64,000 bases of DNA from Shinisaurus crocodilurus (GCA_021292165.1 CM037876.1:314492803-314556802), one strand, 5' to 3'; shown: positions 32,729 to 43,162, numbered from the stretch's first letter. Program-made: numbers and translations. Notes: generated by a model from the letters alone, not told the origin.

Positions 32729-33945
32729 GCTGGAAAAGGTGCAAAATGTAATTGTGGAGAAAGCCAACCTAAGCCCCCTTTCTGACACACACACACTCAC
32801 CAAGGTGGGGGGAAGGAGACCCAGGGGGGGGGGGGAGACAGCCAGTCTCCACAGAGACCAAAGGGGACAAACAACATCTGCATAGAATCACCCCAGGGGG
32901 GAAGACAGGAAGCATCCCCAGGTTCGTCAATGCTCTCGTATATCAGCCCCATCTACATAAGACTTGAATACCTCGCCAGAGCAGACACTTCGGCACCCAT
33001 AAGAAAGGACCATTCAACACCACAGGATGGGACCATTAAGCAAGTGGCTTCAAAGGGACCCCACCCCACAGGGGGAAGGCGTCACCCCACCTGACCCAAA
33101 AGGCCACCCCTCAGGGAGGGTGGCAACCCACCTGATTGGCAACCCACCTGATTACGGAGGGAGGGGCTACCTGAAACACCAAGGTATAAAACACCCTGCG
33201 CAAGGGAACTGAGTTGTTGGACCTGATCAGCAACCTTGCCCCATGCTTGGGGTAAGGGAATGAAGGGATCGGCAACCCCGGGTAGCAGCACCCGGCGTGC
33301 TCCAGCTAGCTGAAATCACTGGCCGCTTGGGTTGACCGGACCCCCGGGAAACCAAGCTGAAATCACTGGCCGCTTGGGTTGACCGGACCCCCGGGAAACC
33401 AAGCTGAAATCACTCACAAGCCGCTTGGGTAGACCGGACCTCCGCCGGGAACCCAGCTAGAAGCATGCGGTTGACCGGGCCTCTGCTGGAGCCCGAGCTG
33501 AACTAACTAGCTGAGAGCCCTGAAATCACGGTGTCCTTGAGACTTCTTGCTTGCTACTTTGTACCGTACTGATAAGCTGTACTGCTGGCGTGTGTCTGGG
33601 TTTGTGAAGGTGATTTTGTAAATAAACTTGTTTTATAAAAGATACTTTTGTGGCTATAAGTTATCCCTTTGTTCTGGGCTAAGGGTGATAGTCGCTGGGG
33701 ACCTTGGAGAAGGCCCGCCCTAGGACTCGCTACCCCCTTAGCATTGAACCCGCGCAGAAGACCAGGTTGTCGGTCTTCCACTGTAATAAATGTAATAAAT
33801 AACCCAAGGCAACCCAAATGATCAGGGGGTTAAGAAAAGGTTACAATGTTTGCGGCTTTTTAGCTTAGAGAAACAGGGAGTAAGGTGGAAGACGTGTGCA
33901 CAAAATTATGCATGGTGCCAGGGTGGTGGGCCACGTAGGATGCCC
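32729..33945 (+). repeat. Old CR1-like relic split by an ERV solo LTR
   Basis: AGCTGGAAAAGGTGCAAAAT at 32732 and CCAAATGATCAGGGGGTTAA onward at 33812 correspond to one stretch of the old CR1 at 55220-55390 (AGCTGGAAAAGGTACAGAAA, CGAAATGATCAAGGGGCTGG). The LTR sits between them. Confidence 0.65.
32753..33781 (+). mobile_element. ERV solo LTR, same family as 4704-5764
   Basis: Starts TGTGGAGAAAGCC and ends GGTCTTCCAC. It is flanked by TGTAAT at 32747-32752 and 33782-33787. One base of ambiguity remains: a 5-bp GTAAT with an LTR ending CCACT is also possible. It has the same GGTATAAAACACCCTGCGC promoter, tandem 50-bp units (about 33310-33450) and AATAAACTTG signal. High identity to the copy at 4704 suggests integration of both not long before solo formation. 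Confidence 0.85.
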
Positions 33946-34280
33946 CATTGGCCTTGACTTTGTCCTTTTGAAACTCAACACCTTACGAGCCAGAAATACC
34001 TTTGGAAGAGTGAGGAGTGTCCAGGATTGCTCCGGAACAATCTGGAGGTGCACACTGCTTCTTTGGCCACGGAAGCCTGGGAAGTTGAGAGAGGAAGTTG
34101 CTTTCTGGATTGCTTCAGTTCAGGCTGCGACAGTTGTGCCTCCTTTTCATTATCATGGTAGGCAGATTGTACCCAAGCTGTGTGCCCCCCCAAACTTGCT
34201 TCATTTGGGGAATCTCCCCCAACCATTACTCAGTTATTGCATGATCCTGTCTTTTTGGTATTATGCAAGTGAGCTATTGG
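33946..34280. other. Unassigned sequence
   Basis: No repeat or exon recognised. Confidence 0.2.
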
Positions 34281-34520
34281 TATTTATTTATTTATTTATT
34301 TATTTATTACATTTGTACCCCGCCTTTTTTCCTGCAAGGAACTCAAGGCGGCTTACATAATCCTCCTTCAACTCTCCATTTTATCCTCACAACAACAACC
34401 CTGTGAGGTAGGTTAGGCTGAGAGGCAGTGACTGGCCCAAAGTCACCCAGTGAGTTTCATGGCTGAGCAGGGACTAGAACCCGGATCTCCTGAGTCCCAG
34501 TCCAACACTCTCACCACTAC
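34281..34520 (-). repeat. Sauria SINE
   Basis: Inverted (TTTA)n tail, TTTTTCCTGCAAGGAACTCA, CACTGGGTGACTTTGGGCC inverted, and CTAGAACCCGGATCTCC. The head is cut at CTCACCACTACC. Confidence 0.9.
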
Positions 34521-34589
34521 CAAATATATATCGAGAGGAAGAGGAGGGCAGAGTAAAACATCACTTGAGTTGCATGAAGAAAAAGGGGA

Positions 34590-34690
34590 TAATAATAATA
34601 ATAATAATGATGATGATAATAATAATAATAATAATAATAATAATTATTATTATTATTTCTATACCGCCCAATAGCCGAAGCTCTCTGATA
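34590..34690 (-). repeat. (AAT)n tract plus L2-like tail
   Basis: Interrupted (AAT)n/(ATT)n run at 34590-34658, then TTCTATACCGCCCAATAGCC and GAAGCTCTCTG. This is the inverted form of the GAACCGCCCAGAGAGCTTCG LINE end seen at 177. Confidence 0.7.
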
Positions 34691-35470
34691 CTCCCCCTTC
34701 AATGTAAAAAATATTGCCAGAAATATGCATGAAATGTTGAAACATGGGAAGGAGTAGATGAGGAAAGGCAGATGTGTGAAAAGCAATCCAGACCCCAGAA
34801 CATTCTCCTGCCCAAGCTCCACGAAGTGAGTGGTTGCTAAGCAAACCCACAGTCGATGGTGCTTCAGTGGGAGAACATCCCTGGGGGATTCTGCCCCATA
34901 GCTCAGATCTGCCACCGTTAATGGTGCCCAGAATGTGCCTCCTTACCTTGCCTCCCAAGAGGGCCTCCTCGATCTGCAGACGACTTTCAGCAGTGACGGG
35001 AGTTTTGCTCATCTGAGCCGGGTGCCGGGTACCAGAGTTCCTGCCGTCAGAGTCACAACAGCCAGCCAGGCTTCTCATCTGAGATTCTGTCTGCGGCCGG
35101 CAAAGACGGAGCTAAAATAGAAATTGACCCTGAGATGCTAATGAAGGAACTCTTCAGACCAAGATGGTAACTTATGCTAATTAGCACTGACTGCTTGTCA
35201 GCCGTGGGGCTAAAGACTTCCCCTAAAAGGTCAGAGAGTTTGTCCTTTTCTCCCGATGGATTCAAATTAAATAACACTGCCAGGGAGCTTGTCTCATCAG
35301 GAGAGGGAAGGCGACGGATTGTTCATGGCAATGGAAACCTGGGGAAGGATTTCTCTCTCGATGAAATGGCTAATTTATAGCCAAAAAAATTAACCTTTTG
35401 CACCTTTCACTCAGCCAATATTTCCTTCCTCTTCCTCCTCCCCTGTCACCACCACTCGAAACTTCTGGTT
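34691..35470. other. Unassigned; possible conserved block near 35100-35400
   Basis: No repeats recognised. 35110-35400 includes ATGCTAATTAGCACTGAC and AAATTAAATAACACTG words and low CpG. Confidence 0.25.
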
Positions 35471-35477
35471 AATTTTA

Positions 35478-35505
35478 TACACACACACACACACACACAC
35501 ACACT
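35478..35505. repeat. (CA)n microsatellite
   Basis: About thirteen CA units, followed by CCCAGAATCCCCCAGCCAGC, a single foldback-MITE arm fragment. Confidence 0.9.
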
Positions 35506-35639
35506 CCCAGAATCCCCCAGCCAGCATAGCCAACACATCTGGAGGGTGCAAGCTTGGGGAAGGATGACATAGACCGAGGTGCAAAAGGAAGCAGGCATCC
35601 CTGTATGCATTCTCCTGGATGGACGACCAGATGTGCACA

Positions 35640-36360
35640 CATCAGAGCTGCTACAGTTCTACAGATTTGGTTTCGGGGTGCATCTGGTTTCCAGGAGGGG
35701 CTCCCAGGTAGGGAGACATTTTCCTCCCTCTCTCATAATACTAGAACCCAAATGGGTCATCCCAGAAAGCTGATCGGTGGGAGATTCAGGACAGATCAAA
35801 GGAAGGACTTCTTCACACAGCACAGAGTTAGGAATTCACTTCCACAAGATGTAGTGATGGACACCAGTTTGGATGGCTTTAAAAGGGGACTGGACAAATT
35901 CATGGAGGAGGAGCAGGCTATCAGTGGCTACTAGCCCTGTCAGCAGCTATCTCCCGTATCAGAGGCAGTACTTACATGACTTGTATTTTATTGTGAACCA
36001 CTTAAGGATTTTGCTATATTAAGGGTGTGCAATCCTATGCATGTTCAGGTAGAAAAAAAATCCTACAATTCCCAGCATTCCCCAGCCAGCAATGCTGGCT
36101 GGGGAATGCTTAGAGTTGTAGGACTTTCCCTCTCTGTCTAAACATGAATAAGATTGCACCCTAAGTGGTATAAAAAGCAGTATAAAAAAATAAATAAAAT
36201 GTACCGCAGTTGCTGGGGAATATGGTCAGGAGGGTGCTGTTGCACACATGTCCTGCTTGTGGGTTTCCCCGTGGGCAGCTACTTGGCCAGCGTGTGAACA
36301 GAATGCTGGACTGGATGGACCCTTGGTCTGATCCGGCATCAGGGCTCTTCTTATGTTCTG
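35640..36360 (+). pseudogene. Old CR1-like LINE 3' part, interrupted
   Basis: The frame around 35760-35934 has GRFRTDQRKDFFTQHRVRNS and DGFKRGLDKFMEEEQAISGY, the C-terminus of an older CR1 family. After an inserted LINE tail with a MITE (about 35975-36205), its 3' untranslated end resumes with TGCTGGGGAATATGGTCAGG, GAACAGAATGCTGGACTGGA and CTCTTCTTATGTTCT. The same end recurs at 41330, 46000, 54300 and 55980. Confidence 0.75.
36023..36161. mobile_element. Harbinger-like foldback MITE, 139 bp
   Basis: Inverted ends GGGTGTGCAATCCTATGCAT and ATAAGATTGCACCC are flanked by the 3-bp TAA at 36020-36022 and 36162-36164, which matches PIF/Harbinger preference. The arms include TCCTACAATTCCCAGCATTC around the centre CAGCAATGCTGG. 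It lies inside an AT-rich LINE tail that itself interrupts the old CR1. Confidence 0.75.
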
Positions 36361-36398
36361 ATTAACCGGGACCATCAAGCACAGCCAAGCTGAGATGA

Positions 36399-37232
36399 GA
36401 ACATAGGAAGCTGCCTTATAGCAGGTCAGGCCACTTGTCCATGGTCTGCTCTGACTGAGAGCTGCTCTTTGGGATCTTAGCAACAGGGCCGGATTAAGAG
36501 CATTATGGGCCTGGTGCTGAGGATTTTGGCGGGCCTTTTTATGGAAATAAATAAAATGAAGACGCAATTTTATATTAAAACAAATTAAATATTTTAATTA
36601 CCATTAAAGTACCAAAACTCAAAAACTCCTGCAGCTCATCAGTAAGGGTCTTCCCAGTTTCCCCCAAATTTATTTATTAAAAAAGAAAAAGCAGCCACAA
36701 CAAAAAGCCAGGAAGCTTTGCTTGACCAAGAATAATTGTGTTGTTCTTATTGCTTTGTTTCATTTTTGTTTTTTTGTTAAACTAGCATTTGAACAATTGA
36801 GCTGCGAATCAGAAAGATCTTTTGCTCGAGGCTGGAGAGAGAGGTCCCTTCTAAATCTGAATATTACAGACCCTAGCAAGCCCCCCATGTGCTTCAAAGA
36901 AATGTAGTAACAATGATTGAAATGCAAAAACCTACCGAAATGCTAATTTGAGAACAACAGTTCTTGCTAGGTCTTGCCTCAAGCCTGTAATGCAGATGTG
37001 CTTAGAACACCTTTCTAATCTTGAAAAAATCATTAATTATGCTGAATGCTAACTCAAATCGTGCCGCTCGTCCCTATATTGTGGGCCTCTTTTCTGTTAT
37101 GGGCCTGGAGCTGCCGCTCCAATCGCCCCTATGTTAATCCGGCCCTGCTTAGCAAGAAAGGGTCCCTTCCCATCCAATGCGACCCCGGGGGCTTTTGCGA
37201 CCAAAGCAGGTGCTGCTGTACCACTGGGCGCT
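36399..37232 (-). repeat. tRNA-headed SINE2-like element split by a hAT
   Basis: 36399-36483 is the inverted tail (GAACATAGGAAGCTGCCTTA). 37148-37232 is the inverted body and tRNA head (GGGTCCCTTCCCA, CCAAAGCAGGTGCTGCTGTACC). The 664-bp hAT separates them. The body equals the one fused to a 5S head at 6564-6770. Confidence 0.8.
36484..37147. mobile_element. hAT transposon with CAGGGCCGG ends, 664 bp
   Basis: CAGGGCCGGATTAA and TTAATCCGGCCCTG are perfect terminal inverted repeats. They are flanked by an 8-bp CTTAGCAA at 36476-36483 and 37148-37155. Subterminal TTATGGGCCTGG is repeated near both ends. The interior is AT-rich; a short frame around 36722-36907 includes AFEQLSCESERSF, possibly a transposase scrap, but not convincing. 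Non-autonomous. Confidence 0.93.
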
Positions 37233-37429
37233 AGTCCCTCCCAGAGCAACAGTCAACACTGACTGTATTGACACTGTAGCACCAATTGCTTGATTTTAGG
37301 GGTAGGTGGGTGGAAACAGAGGAAAACCAGCCCTTCCCCCCTTCCCAGAAGGTGATCAGTCTGAAGGATACACTGTAGGAGCCAGGCTTTTGTCCCATCA
37401 CAGGTTTCACCTTCCTAACCCAAGAGTGG

Positions 37430-37640
37430 TGCAGAACTTTTAATCATTTTAATCTTGTATTTGTTTTAACCCTGCTATTGTAAATTTGGACTGCTGCTTT
37501 GTTGTTGTTTTTAATCTGTGGCTTTAAATCTTATATTTGCATTTTATTGTATTTTATGGTTTTAACTGTTGTGAACCGCCCCAGAGAGCTTCGGCGATTG
37601 GGCGGTATAAAAATGTATTAACAAACAAACGAACAAATAA
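37430..37640 (+). repeat. L2-like LINE 3' end
   Basis: AT-rich tail with GTGAACCGCCCCAGAGAGCT and GGGCGGTATAAAAATGTATT, then (AAAC)n. Full match in layout to 100-240. Confidence 0.7.
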
Positions 37641-37986
37641 AAACTCAATCTGGGTGAGCTGAGTCAAGTTTGCATTTTGATGCGCTGCGCATGGTAACTG
37701 CCCGCTCAGCAGCCACCGGAGGTATGCGCCTGCATGAGACTAATGAGCACATAGAGCTTAAACATGGGCCTCTGGGTGTCAAAGGGAGTTTTCCAGCTGA
37801 CTTAAGTGCTTTGGACTCACTCGCAAGACAGCAGTAATGCCATTTCTCAGCACTTCTGGCTGTATGACAGAACAGCTTAGGCTGCAAATGGATGCTCGCA
37901 TTAGAAGGAACTGAAGAGCAGGGATTTCTGGAAAAAAAACAAAAAACAAAACCCCAAACTAAACTATTGTTTCCTTCCCTTTACAT

Positions 37987-38651
37987 CAGCCTTCCCCAAC
38001 TGGAAGCCCTCCAGATGCATCGGACTATAATAGAAGTATAGCTTCCAAATCGCGGGAAGTGATAATTCCCCTTTACTCGGCACTGGTTAGGCCTCATCTT
38101 GAGTACTGCGTCCAGTTCTGGGCACCTCACTTTAAGAAGGACATAGACAAACTGGAGAGGGTTCAGAGGAGGGCAACAAGGATGATAAAGGGACTGGAAA
38201 CAAGGCCCTATGAGGAGAGACTGAAAGAACTGGGCATGTTTAGCCTTCAGAAGAGGAGACTGAGGGGAGATATGATCGCACTCTTCCAGTACTTGAAGGG
38301 ATGTCACACAGAGGAGGGCAAAGATCTCTTCTCGTTCATCCCAGTTTGCAGGACACGGAATAATGGGCTCAAGTTACAGGAACCCAGATTCCACCTGAAC
38401 ATCAGGAAAAATTTCCTGACTGTCAGAGCAATACGCCAATGGAATCAACTACCTAGGGAGGTGGTGGGCTCTCCCAGTCTGGAGGCATTCAAGGTGCGGC
38501 TGGACAGACATCTGTCAGAGATGCTTTGACCTGGATTCCTGCATTGAGCAGGGGGTTGGACTCGATGGCCTTGTAGGCCCCATCCAACTCTACTTTTCTA
38601 TGATTCTATGTAGTCTGACATGTCTGAAGGGCACCCGGTTGGGGAAGGCTG
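37987..38651. mobile_element. hAT-like foldback MITE cut by a CR1
   Basis: CAGCCTTCCCCAACTGGAAG (37987) and CCGGTTGGGGAAGGCTG (ending 38651) are inverted ends. The flanks CTTTACAT and TTTTACAT match in 7 of 8 bases, consistent with a hAT target duplication. A CR1 fragment fills the centre. Confidence 0.8.
38028..38608 (+). pseudogene. Young CR1 LINE 3' fragment
   Basis: The 5'-truncated frame 38059-38529 covers [20 protein letters not shown] to the natural end [12 protein letters not shown], followed by the GGGGGTTGGACTCGATGGCC tail and TTCTATGATTCTATG. Nearly identical in protein to the copies at 6836 and 17173. Confidence 0.92.
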
Positions 38652-38657
38652 TTTTAC

Positions 38658-38720
<63 letters not shown>
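38652..38720. repeat. (TATC)n microsatellite
   Basis: About sixteen TATC units, starting at the target duplication of the preceding MITE. Further (TATC)n tracts lie at 43378-43421 and 57461-57502. Confidence 0.95.
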
Positions 38721-38722
<2 letters not shown>

Positions 38723-38939
38723 CAATGATTTGGGGGCTACCTTTAAGCCCCCCCCTCTCCAGCACATGTTTTCCACTGTGGGTTTACCTAGCTGGTTTCA
38801 GCGGACGCCAAATGCCAGTCTCCAGTCTCGCACATGGCCCTGTCTTGATGCACACCTCATTGAAAACACAAACATTTTTCCATGCCATGAAAAATGCCTG
38901 CAAGAATGGCCGTTTCAGATTTCCCCCAAGCCATGAGCT

Positions 38940-39110
38940 CATTTATTCATTACATTTTTATTTCCCCCCCCCACTCTGCTTCCTCCCAGAATTTCCAAGT
39001 GGCTTACAGGTTGTCCCCTATTTTCTTCTCACAACAACCCTGTGGGGTAGAGTAGGCTGACCGGTCCCAGGTCACCCAGTGAGCTTCAGGGCCAAGCTGG
39101 ACATTTGCAT
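38940..39110 (-). repeat. Diverged Sauria SINE
   Basis: Antisense. CTCACAACAACCCTGTGGGG, then AGGTCACCCAGTGAGCTTCA, with many differences from the young copies. The head is missing. Confidence 0.7.
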
Positions 39111-39310
39111 TTAATGGGCATGTTTTGAAAAATGCCCTTAGTAGCCACTGGTGTGTGTGTGAGCAGATAATCACCAGGATCACACAGGCAGCGCGTGGGG
39201 TGGGGGTGGGGGAGATCGAACCCTTTCCTCCTCTACTATGGCCCTGCCAAAAATTGGCCCTCTGAAGCTGCTGTATGCATTGGGAGGAAATATGTGGCGT
39301 AGTGGTTAGA

Positions 39311-39560
39311 GCCAGTGTGGTGTAGTGGTGAGAGTGTTGGACCGGGACTCGGGAGATCCGGGTTCTAGTCCCCGCTCAGCCATGAAACTCACTGGGTGAC
39401 TTTGGGCCAGTCACTGACTCTCAGCCTAACCTACCTCACAGGGTTGTTGTGAGGATAAAATGGAGAGGAGGAGGAGGAGGATTATGTAAGCTGCCCTGGG
39501 TTCCTTGCAGGAAAAAAGGCGGGGTATAAATATAATAAATAAAATAAAATAAATACATAC
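39311..39560 (+). repeat. Sauria SINE, full length
   Basis: GCCAGTGTGGTGTAGTGGTG, the B-box region GGTTCTAGTCC, TTGGGTTCCTTGCAGG and an (AAATA)n tail. Directly upstream GTGGCGTAGTGGTTAGA looks like a small extra copy of the head. Confidence 0.92.
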
Positions 39561-39839
39561 CAAACTCCCTCACCCCGTGTGCTTCGATCCTAAGAACGAT
39601 CAGCACCCCTCCCTGCACCTCACTGGAGCTTGGCTGGGGCCTGGGGAGGAGAAGAAGAAGGACAAGCGGGTTCTCCCTCCATCTGAAGTCTGGGGTGGAG
39701 CCCTTCTCTGACGATCCTGCTGAGTTCTGCAGTGACAAAGGCTGGATGGACACCGGTGGTCTGTCTCAGATCGACGAGGCGGCTGTGTGTGCTCGAGGGA
39801 AAGTGTGAGAGGCGTCACATTCTGCAGAGCATGGGTCAG

Positions 39840-40245
39840 GTGGGCAGTAGGAACGGGGAAGAAATTTGTTCGGTTCACATATTAATGCAAATGGACCCAA
39901 TTTCGCACTTTCAAACCAATATGTGAATCGAAACTCAGGTATTCCCCAAGTTTTGCATTAGACTTCTCCTATCAAAAAAAAAAAAAAAAAAAAAGTGTAC
40001 CAAAAAAATGCACACAAAATGCCCACATCACTGAAGATGACATTGAGAAATGCATCACATTAGAAAACTTGCTTGCAAAAATGTGTACATATTAGGCAGA
40101 AATGTATACAAAAATGTGTGCATTTGGAGAAGCATGCACAAAAATACATATGAATTTTCATGTGAACTTAAAAAAAAAAATCACGAAGTCTGGGATGAGC
40201 TGACTAGAAAAATGAGATGCGGAGGGAAACCAAAACTGGCAAATT
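39840..40245. repeat. AT-rich repeat with diverged ATGTGTACA units
   Basis: An A run at 39976-39995, then loosely tandem units such as AATGCACACAAAATG, AAAATGTGTACATATT and AAAATGTGTGCATTTGG. Family not recognised; a DNA transposon interior is possible. Confidence 0.4.
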
Positions 40246-40286
40246 TGTCCATCCGTACTGGGCACACGGATAGATCCACAATCTGA

Positions 40287-40531
40287 TATTATTTATTTAT
40301 TTTATTACATTTATACCCCACCTTCTTTCTTGCAAGGAACCCAAGGTGGCTTACATAATCCTCCTCCTCCTCTCCACTTTATCCTCACAACAACAACCCT
40401 GTGAGGTAGGTTAGGCTGAGAGTCAGTGACTGGCCCAAAGTCACCCAGTGAGTTTCATGGCCGAGCGGGGACTAGAACCCGGATCTCCCGAGTCCCAGTC
40501 CAACACTCTCACCACTACGCCACACTGGCTC
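40287..40531 (-). repeat. Sauria SINE, full length
   Basis: Antisense, from TTATTTATTTTATTACAT to CCACTACGCCACACTGGCT, with an intact body and B-box region. Confidence 0.92.
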
Positions 40532-41207
40532 TCATTACCCAGATCAACCTACCTTGGGAAGCTTCTGTGATATTTGGTGTGAACAGCCCCTCATTCACAA
40601 GAGTTCTTCCTAAGGAGAATCAAAGACTTGTAGGATTCTAAGTCGGATTCCAGAAGAATGGTGAGGAGGGAATGTGTATTTAAATCATGTTCTACCCTTG
40701 TTTCTTCCTGGGATATATGGTATGTGTTCCCTTTCTTTCCTGATTTTGTAAAAGGCCCTTAACCACCGGAGCAAACTAGAGGGTTTCATAGGGAAAAAAA
40801 CTATTGACGAAGAGAGAAATAAGTGGAAATACTTCAGGGAACAACAAAGTATCTTCTAAAAGGCTTTAGAAAGGCAAAGTAATGGATGGTTCCATTTGAG
40901 CCTAATGTTATTTCTGGATGTCTTTTATAATGTGTTATTTACTGCGTAGTTTAGGGGCTGACAGAAAATAAACAGCATTTGCAACATAATGTCTTTAGAG
41001 CCGCCACGCCGTTGTTCATCCTGTTTGGCTGTCAAGATCCAACTCCGAGCAACATCCGTCAAAGTCTTCTGTGATGGAGTCTGTTCGTATAATTATCTCC
41101 TTCCCTCTTTAAAAAAAAAAAAAAAAAGGAAAAAAAAGCGCAACTTAAACTTAAGCAGCTCTTATGACTATTTCATGGCTCCACAATGAGGCCCATGCGA
41201 TATCTCA
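40532..41207. other. Unassigned sequence
   Basis: No repeat recognised except an A run at 41112. Confidence 0.2.
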
Positions 41208-41413
41208 AGATGTAGTGATGGCCACCAACTTGTATAGCTTTAAAAGGGGATTGGACAAATTCATGGAGGAGAAGGCTACCAACGGCTACTAGTCCTGAGG
41301 GCTACATGCTACCTCCAGGATCAGAGGCAGTGTGCCTATGTACCCCGGTTGCTGGGGAACATGGGTGGGAGGTTGCTGTTTCACTCGTGTCCTACTTGTG
41401 GGCTTCCCACAGG

Positions 41414-42067
41414 CATACAGGCCTGTGGCTTACGCTGGCTCAGCTTGTCTGAGTGTGGAAAGCTAAGCAGGGTCAGGCCTGGTGATTACTTGGATGGGAG
41501 ACCCCTCCTCTAGTTTCCTGCATTGATCAGGAAAGTCTCCCAAAGCAGATACTTTATTCCCAACTCAAGGATGGAAAGCGGAATATCGGTGGTCAATATA
41601 AGAGGTTTAAAGATGTTCTTAAGGCTAATCTAAAAAAAAAAGAAGCAATATAAACATCGAAAACTGGGAAGCTCTGGCCCATGAACGATCTAACTGGAGG
41701 TTGGCCTTTCACAAAGGTTCTATGGACTTTGAAGAAGCCCGAGTGCAAGGTGAAAGGGAGAAACGTGCTAAGCGAAAAGCACGTCAAATGAATCCTTTAC
41801 AGGACCATCTTCCATCTGGTAACCTGTGTCCTCACTGTGGGAAGCTGTGTGGATCTAGAATTGGCCTCCACAGTCACTTACAGACCCATCGCTAGAGTCT
41901 ACACAATTTTCTTTAGAATTTTCCTCCTTTTAAAATCTCCTTTTTGTAAATTTTCTTTTTTTTATCCTGGAAGACAATCTTACTCGGTCACGAGTGATCA
42001 CCTGACTGACTGACTCGATAGCCTTGTAGCCTCCTTCCAACTCTATGATCTATGAAATCTATGAAAT
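41414..42067 (+). repeat. 5S rRNA-headed SINE with CR1 tail, split by a LINE
   Basis: 41414-41530 contains the 5S head (GGCCTGTGGCTTACGCTGGC, AGCTAAGCAGGGTCAGGCC, ACTTGGATGGGAGACC) and CCTGCATTGATCAGG. 42013-42067 gives the rest of its CR1 tail (ACTCGATAGCCTTGTAGCC, CTATGATCTATGAAATC). Confidence 0.8.
41531..42012 (+). pseudogene. Zinc-finger LINE 3' fragment
   Basis: Copy of the end of the element at 21750-22980. The frame 41701-41895 gives GSMDFEEARVQGEREKRAK and the finger CPHCGKLCGSRIGLHSHLQTH. The AAGACAATCTTACTCGGTCA end is followed by a (CTGA)n tail, where the other copy has (TAC)n. There are small indels near 41630. 5' truncated. Confidence 0.85.
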
Positions 42068-42489
42068 CTGGCTGGCCACTATGTGAACAGAATGCTGGGC
42101 AAGATGGACCCTTCACCTGATCCAGCATTGCTCTTCTTATGTTCTTAGCTTCATATGCCAGTTTGGGCCATGAGATTTTGGAAGAGGGTGGGATGCAGTG
42201 AAATGAACCAGAGTTTAGGTCTCTGTAAGATGTTCAGCTTATGTGAGACCCCAGATCTTGGTCTTGCGGGGTCCTTCCGGGAGGCCAAATTCATACATTT
42301 CTTTTTCGTGTGGTAAAGTCACCACAAGGTGATGGCATCATCCAAATGTATGCATTATTATGTCTCTGTGAACTCTGCATTGCACCTTCTGTGGGGGTTC
42401 CTGTCAGGATGATACTGTCCCCAAATGTGGTGCTTACATTTTCCCAATAGGAGTGAATGACAAACATTTGCTTATCTGGGAGAAAGTAT

Positions 42490-42592
42490 TACTTGGATGG
42501 GAGGCCCCTCCTCTAGTTTCTTGTGTTGAGCAGGGGGTTGGACTCGATGGCCTTGTAGGCCACTTCCAACTCTATGATCTATGAATCTTTGG
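42490..42592 (+). repeat. 5S-CR1 SINE, 5'-truncated
   Basis: Only the last part of the 5S head (TTACTTGGATGGGAGGCCCC) is kept, then CTCCTCTAGTTTCTTG and the CR1-type tail GGGGTTGGACTCGATGGCC and CTATGATCTATGAAT. Confidence 0.8.
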
Positions 42593-42640
42593 AATACCAA
42601 TGCGCTAAACCTGCTGTTTGCTACTGGTGACTGTATATGG

Positions 42641-43162
42641 CAGGACCGGTACAGGGCTGTTTGGCGCCCTAGGCCAAATTATATTTAGCGCCCCCCCTCT
42701 CGTGCCGTGGGGGGGGCTCCGGAGCAAAGCAGCCCTGCTCTGCAACCCCCCCCCCGCGCCGCCGCCGCCGCCACCACCTACCTTCCCCCCCCTGCTGCTG
42801 GCTGCTGCTGCCGCCGCCTCCTCCTCCGACGCGACGGGACCCCCACGCTTTTTTTTTTTTGCCGGGGAAACCAGGGCAACAGGGCTGTTTAAGCCCTGTT
42901 GCCCTGGTTCCTCCCGCCAAAACAACGCCGGCGGGGCTCCGGAAACGACACGAAGGTAGGTAGGTGGCGGGCGGGCGGGCGCGCGGGCGGGCGCGCGGGG
43001 GGGGGGGAGGTGCAGCGGCGCCAGCAGCGGGCGGGCAGGGAGGCGCGGCGGAGGCGGCAGGAGCACGCCGGCGGCGAGGAAGGAGCGCAGCGTTTCTGCG
43101 CCCTCTTCCGCCACGCGCCCTAGGCAGCCGCCTGGGTCTGCCTAGCGGTAGCGCCGGCCCTG
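42641..43162. mobile_element. CpG-rich hAT transposon, 522 bp
   Basis: Left end CAGGACCGGTACAGG with GGCGCCCTAGGCC nearby, right end GCGCCCTAGGCAGCCG and GTAGCGCCGGCCCTG. The flanks GTATATGG (42633-42640) and GTATGTGG (43163-43170) agree in 7 of 8 bases. The interior is extremely GC and CpG rich, with a strong palindrome ACCAGGGCAACAGGGCT / AGCCCTGTTGCCCTGGT at about 42870-42907. Open frames inside are compositional, not coding. It could be mistaken for a promoter CpG island. Confidence 0.85.

Larger units (their letters stand above)
41208..42145 (+). repeat. Old CR1-like relic holding a SINE and a LINE
   Basis: 41208-41413 (GTAGTGATGGCCACCAACTT, GGACAAATTCATGGAGGAG, GCTGGGGAACATGGGTGGG) and 42068-42145 (CTGGCTGGCCACTATGTGAA, CTCTTCTTATGTTCT) are one old CR1 tail. 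The 5S-CR1 SINE inserted here is itself split by a LINE fragment, giving three layers. Confidence 0.75.

Noticed and set aside
42641..43162. Promoter CpG island and its GC-rich open frames as a gene
   Set aside because: Bounded by hAT terminal repeats and an 8-bp near-duplication. The frames encode low-complexity Pro/Arg/Gly/Ala runs.
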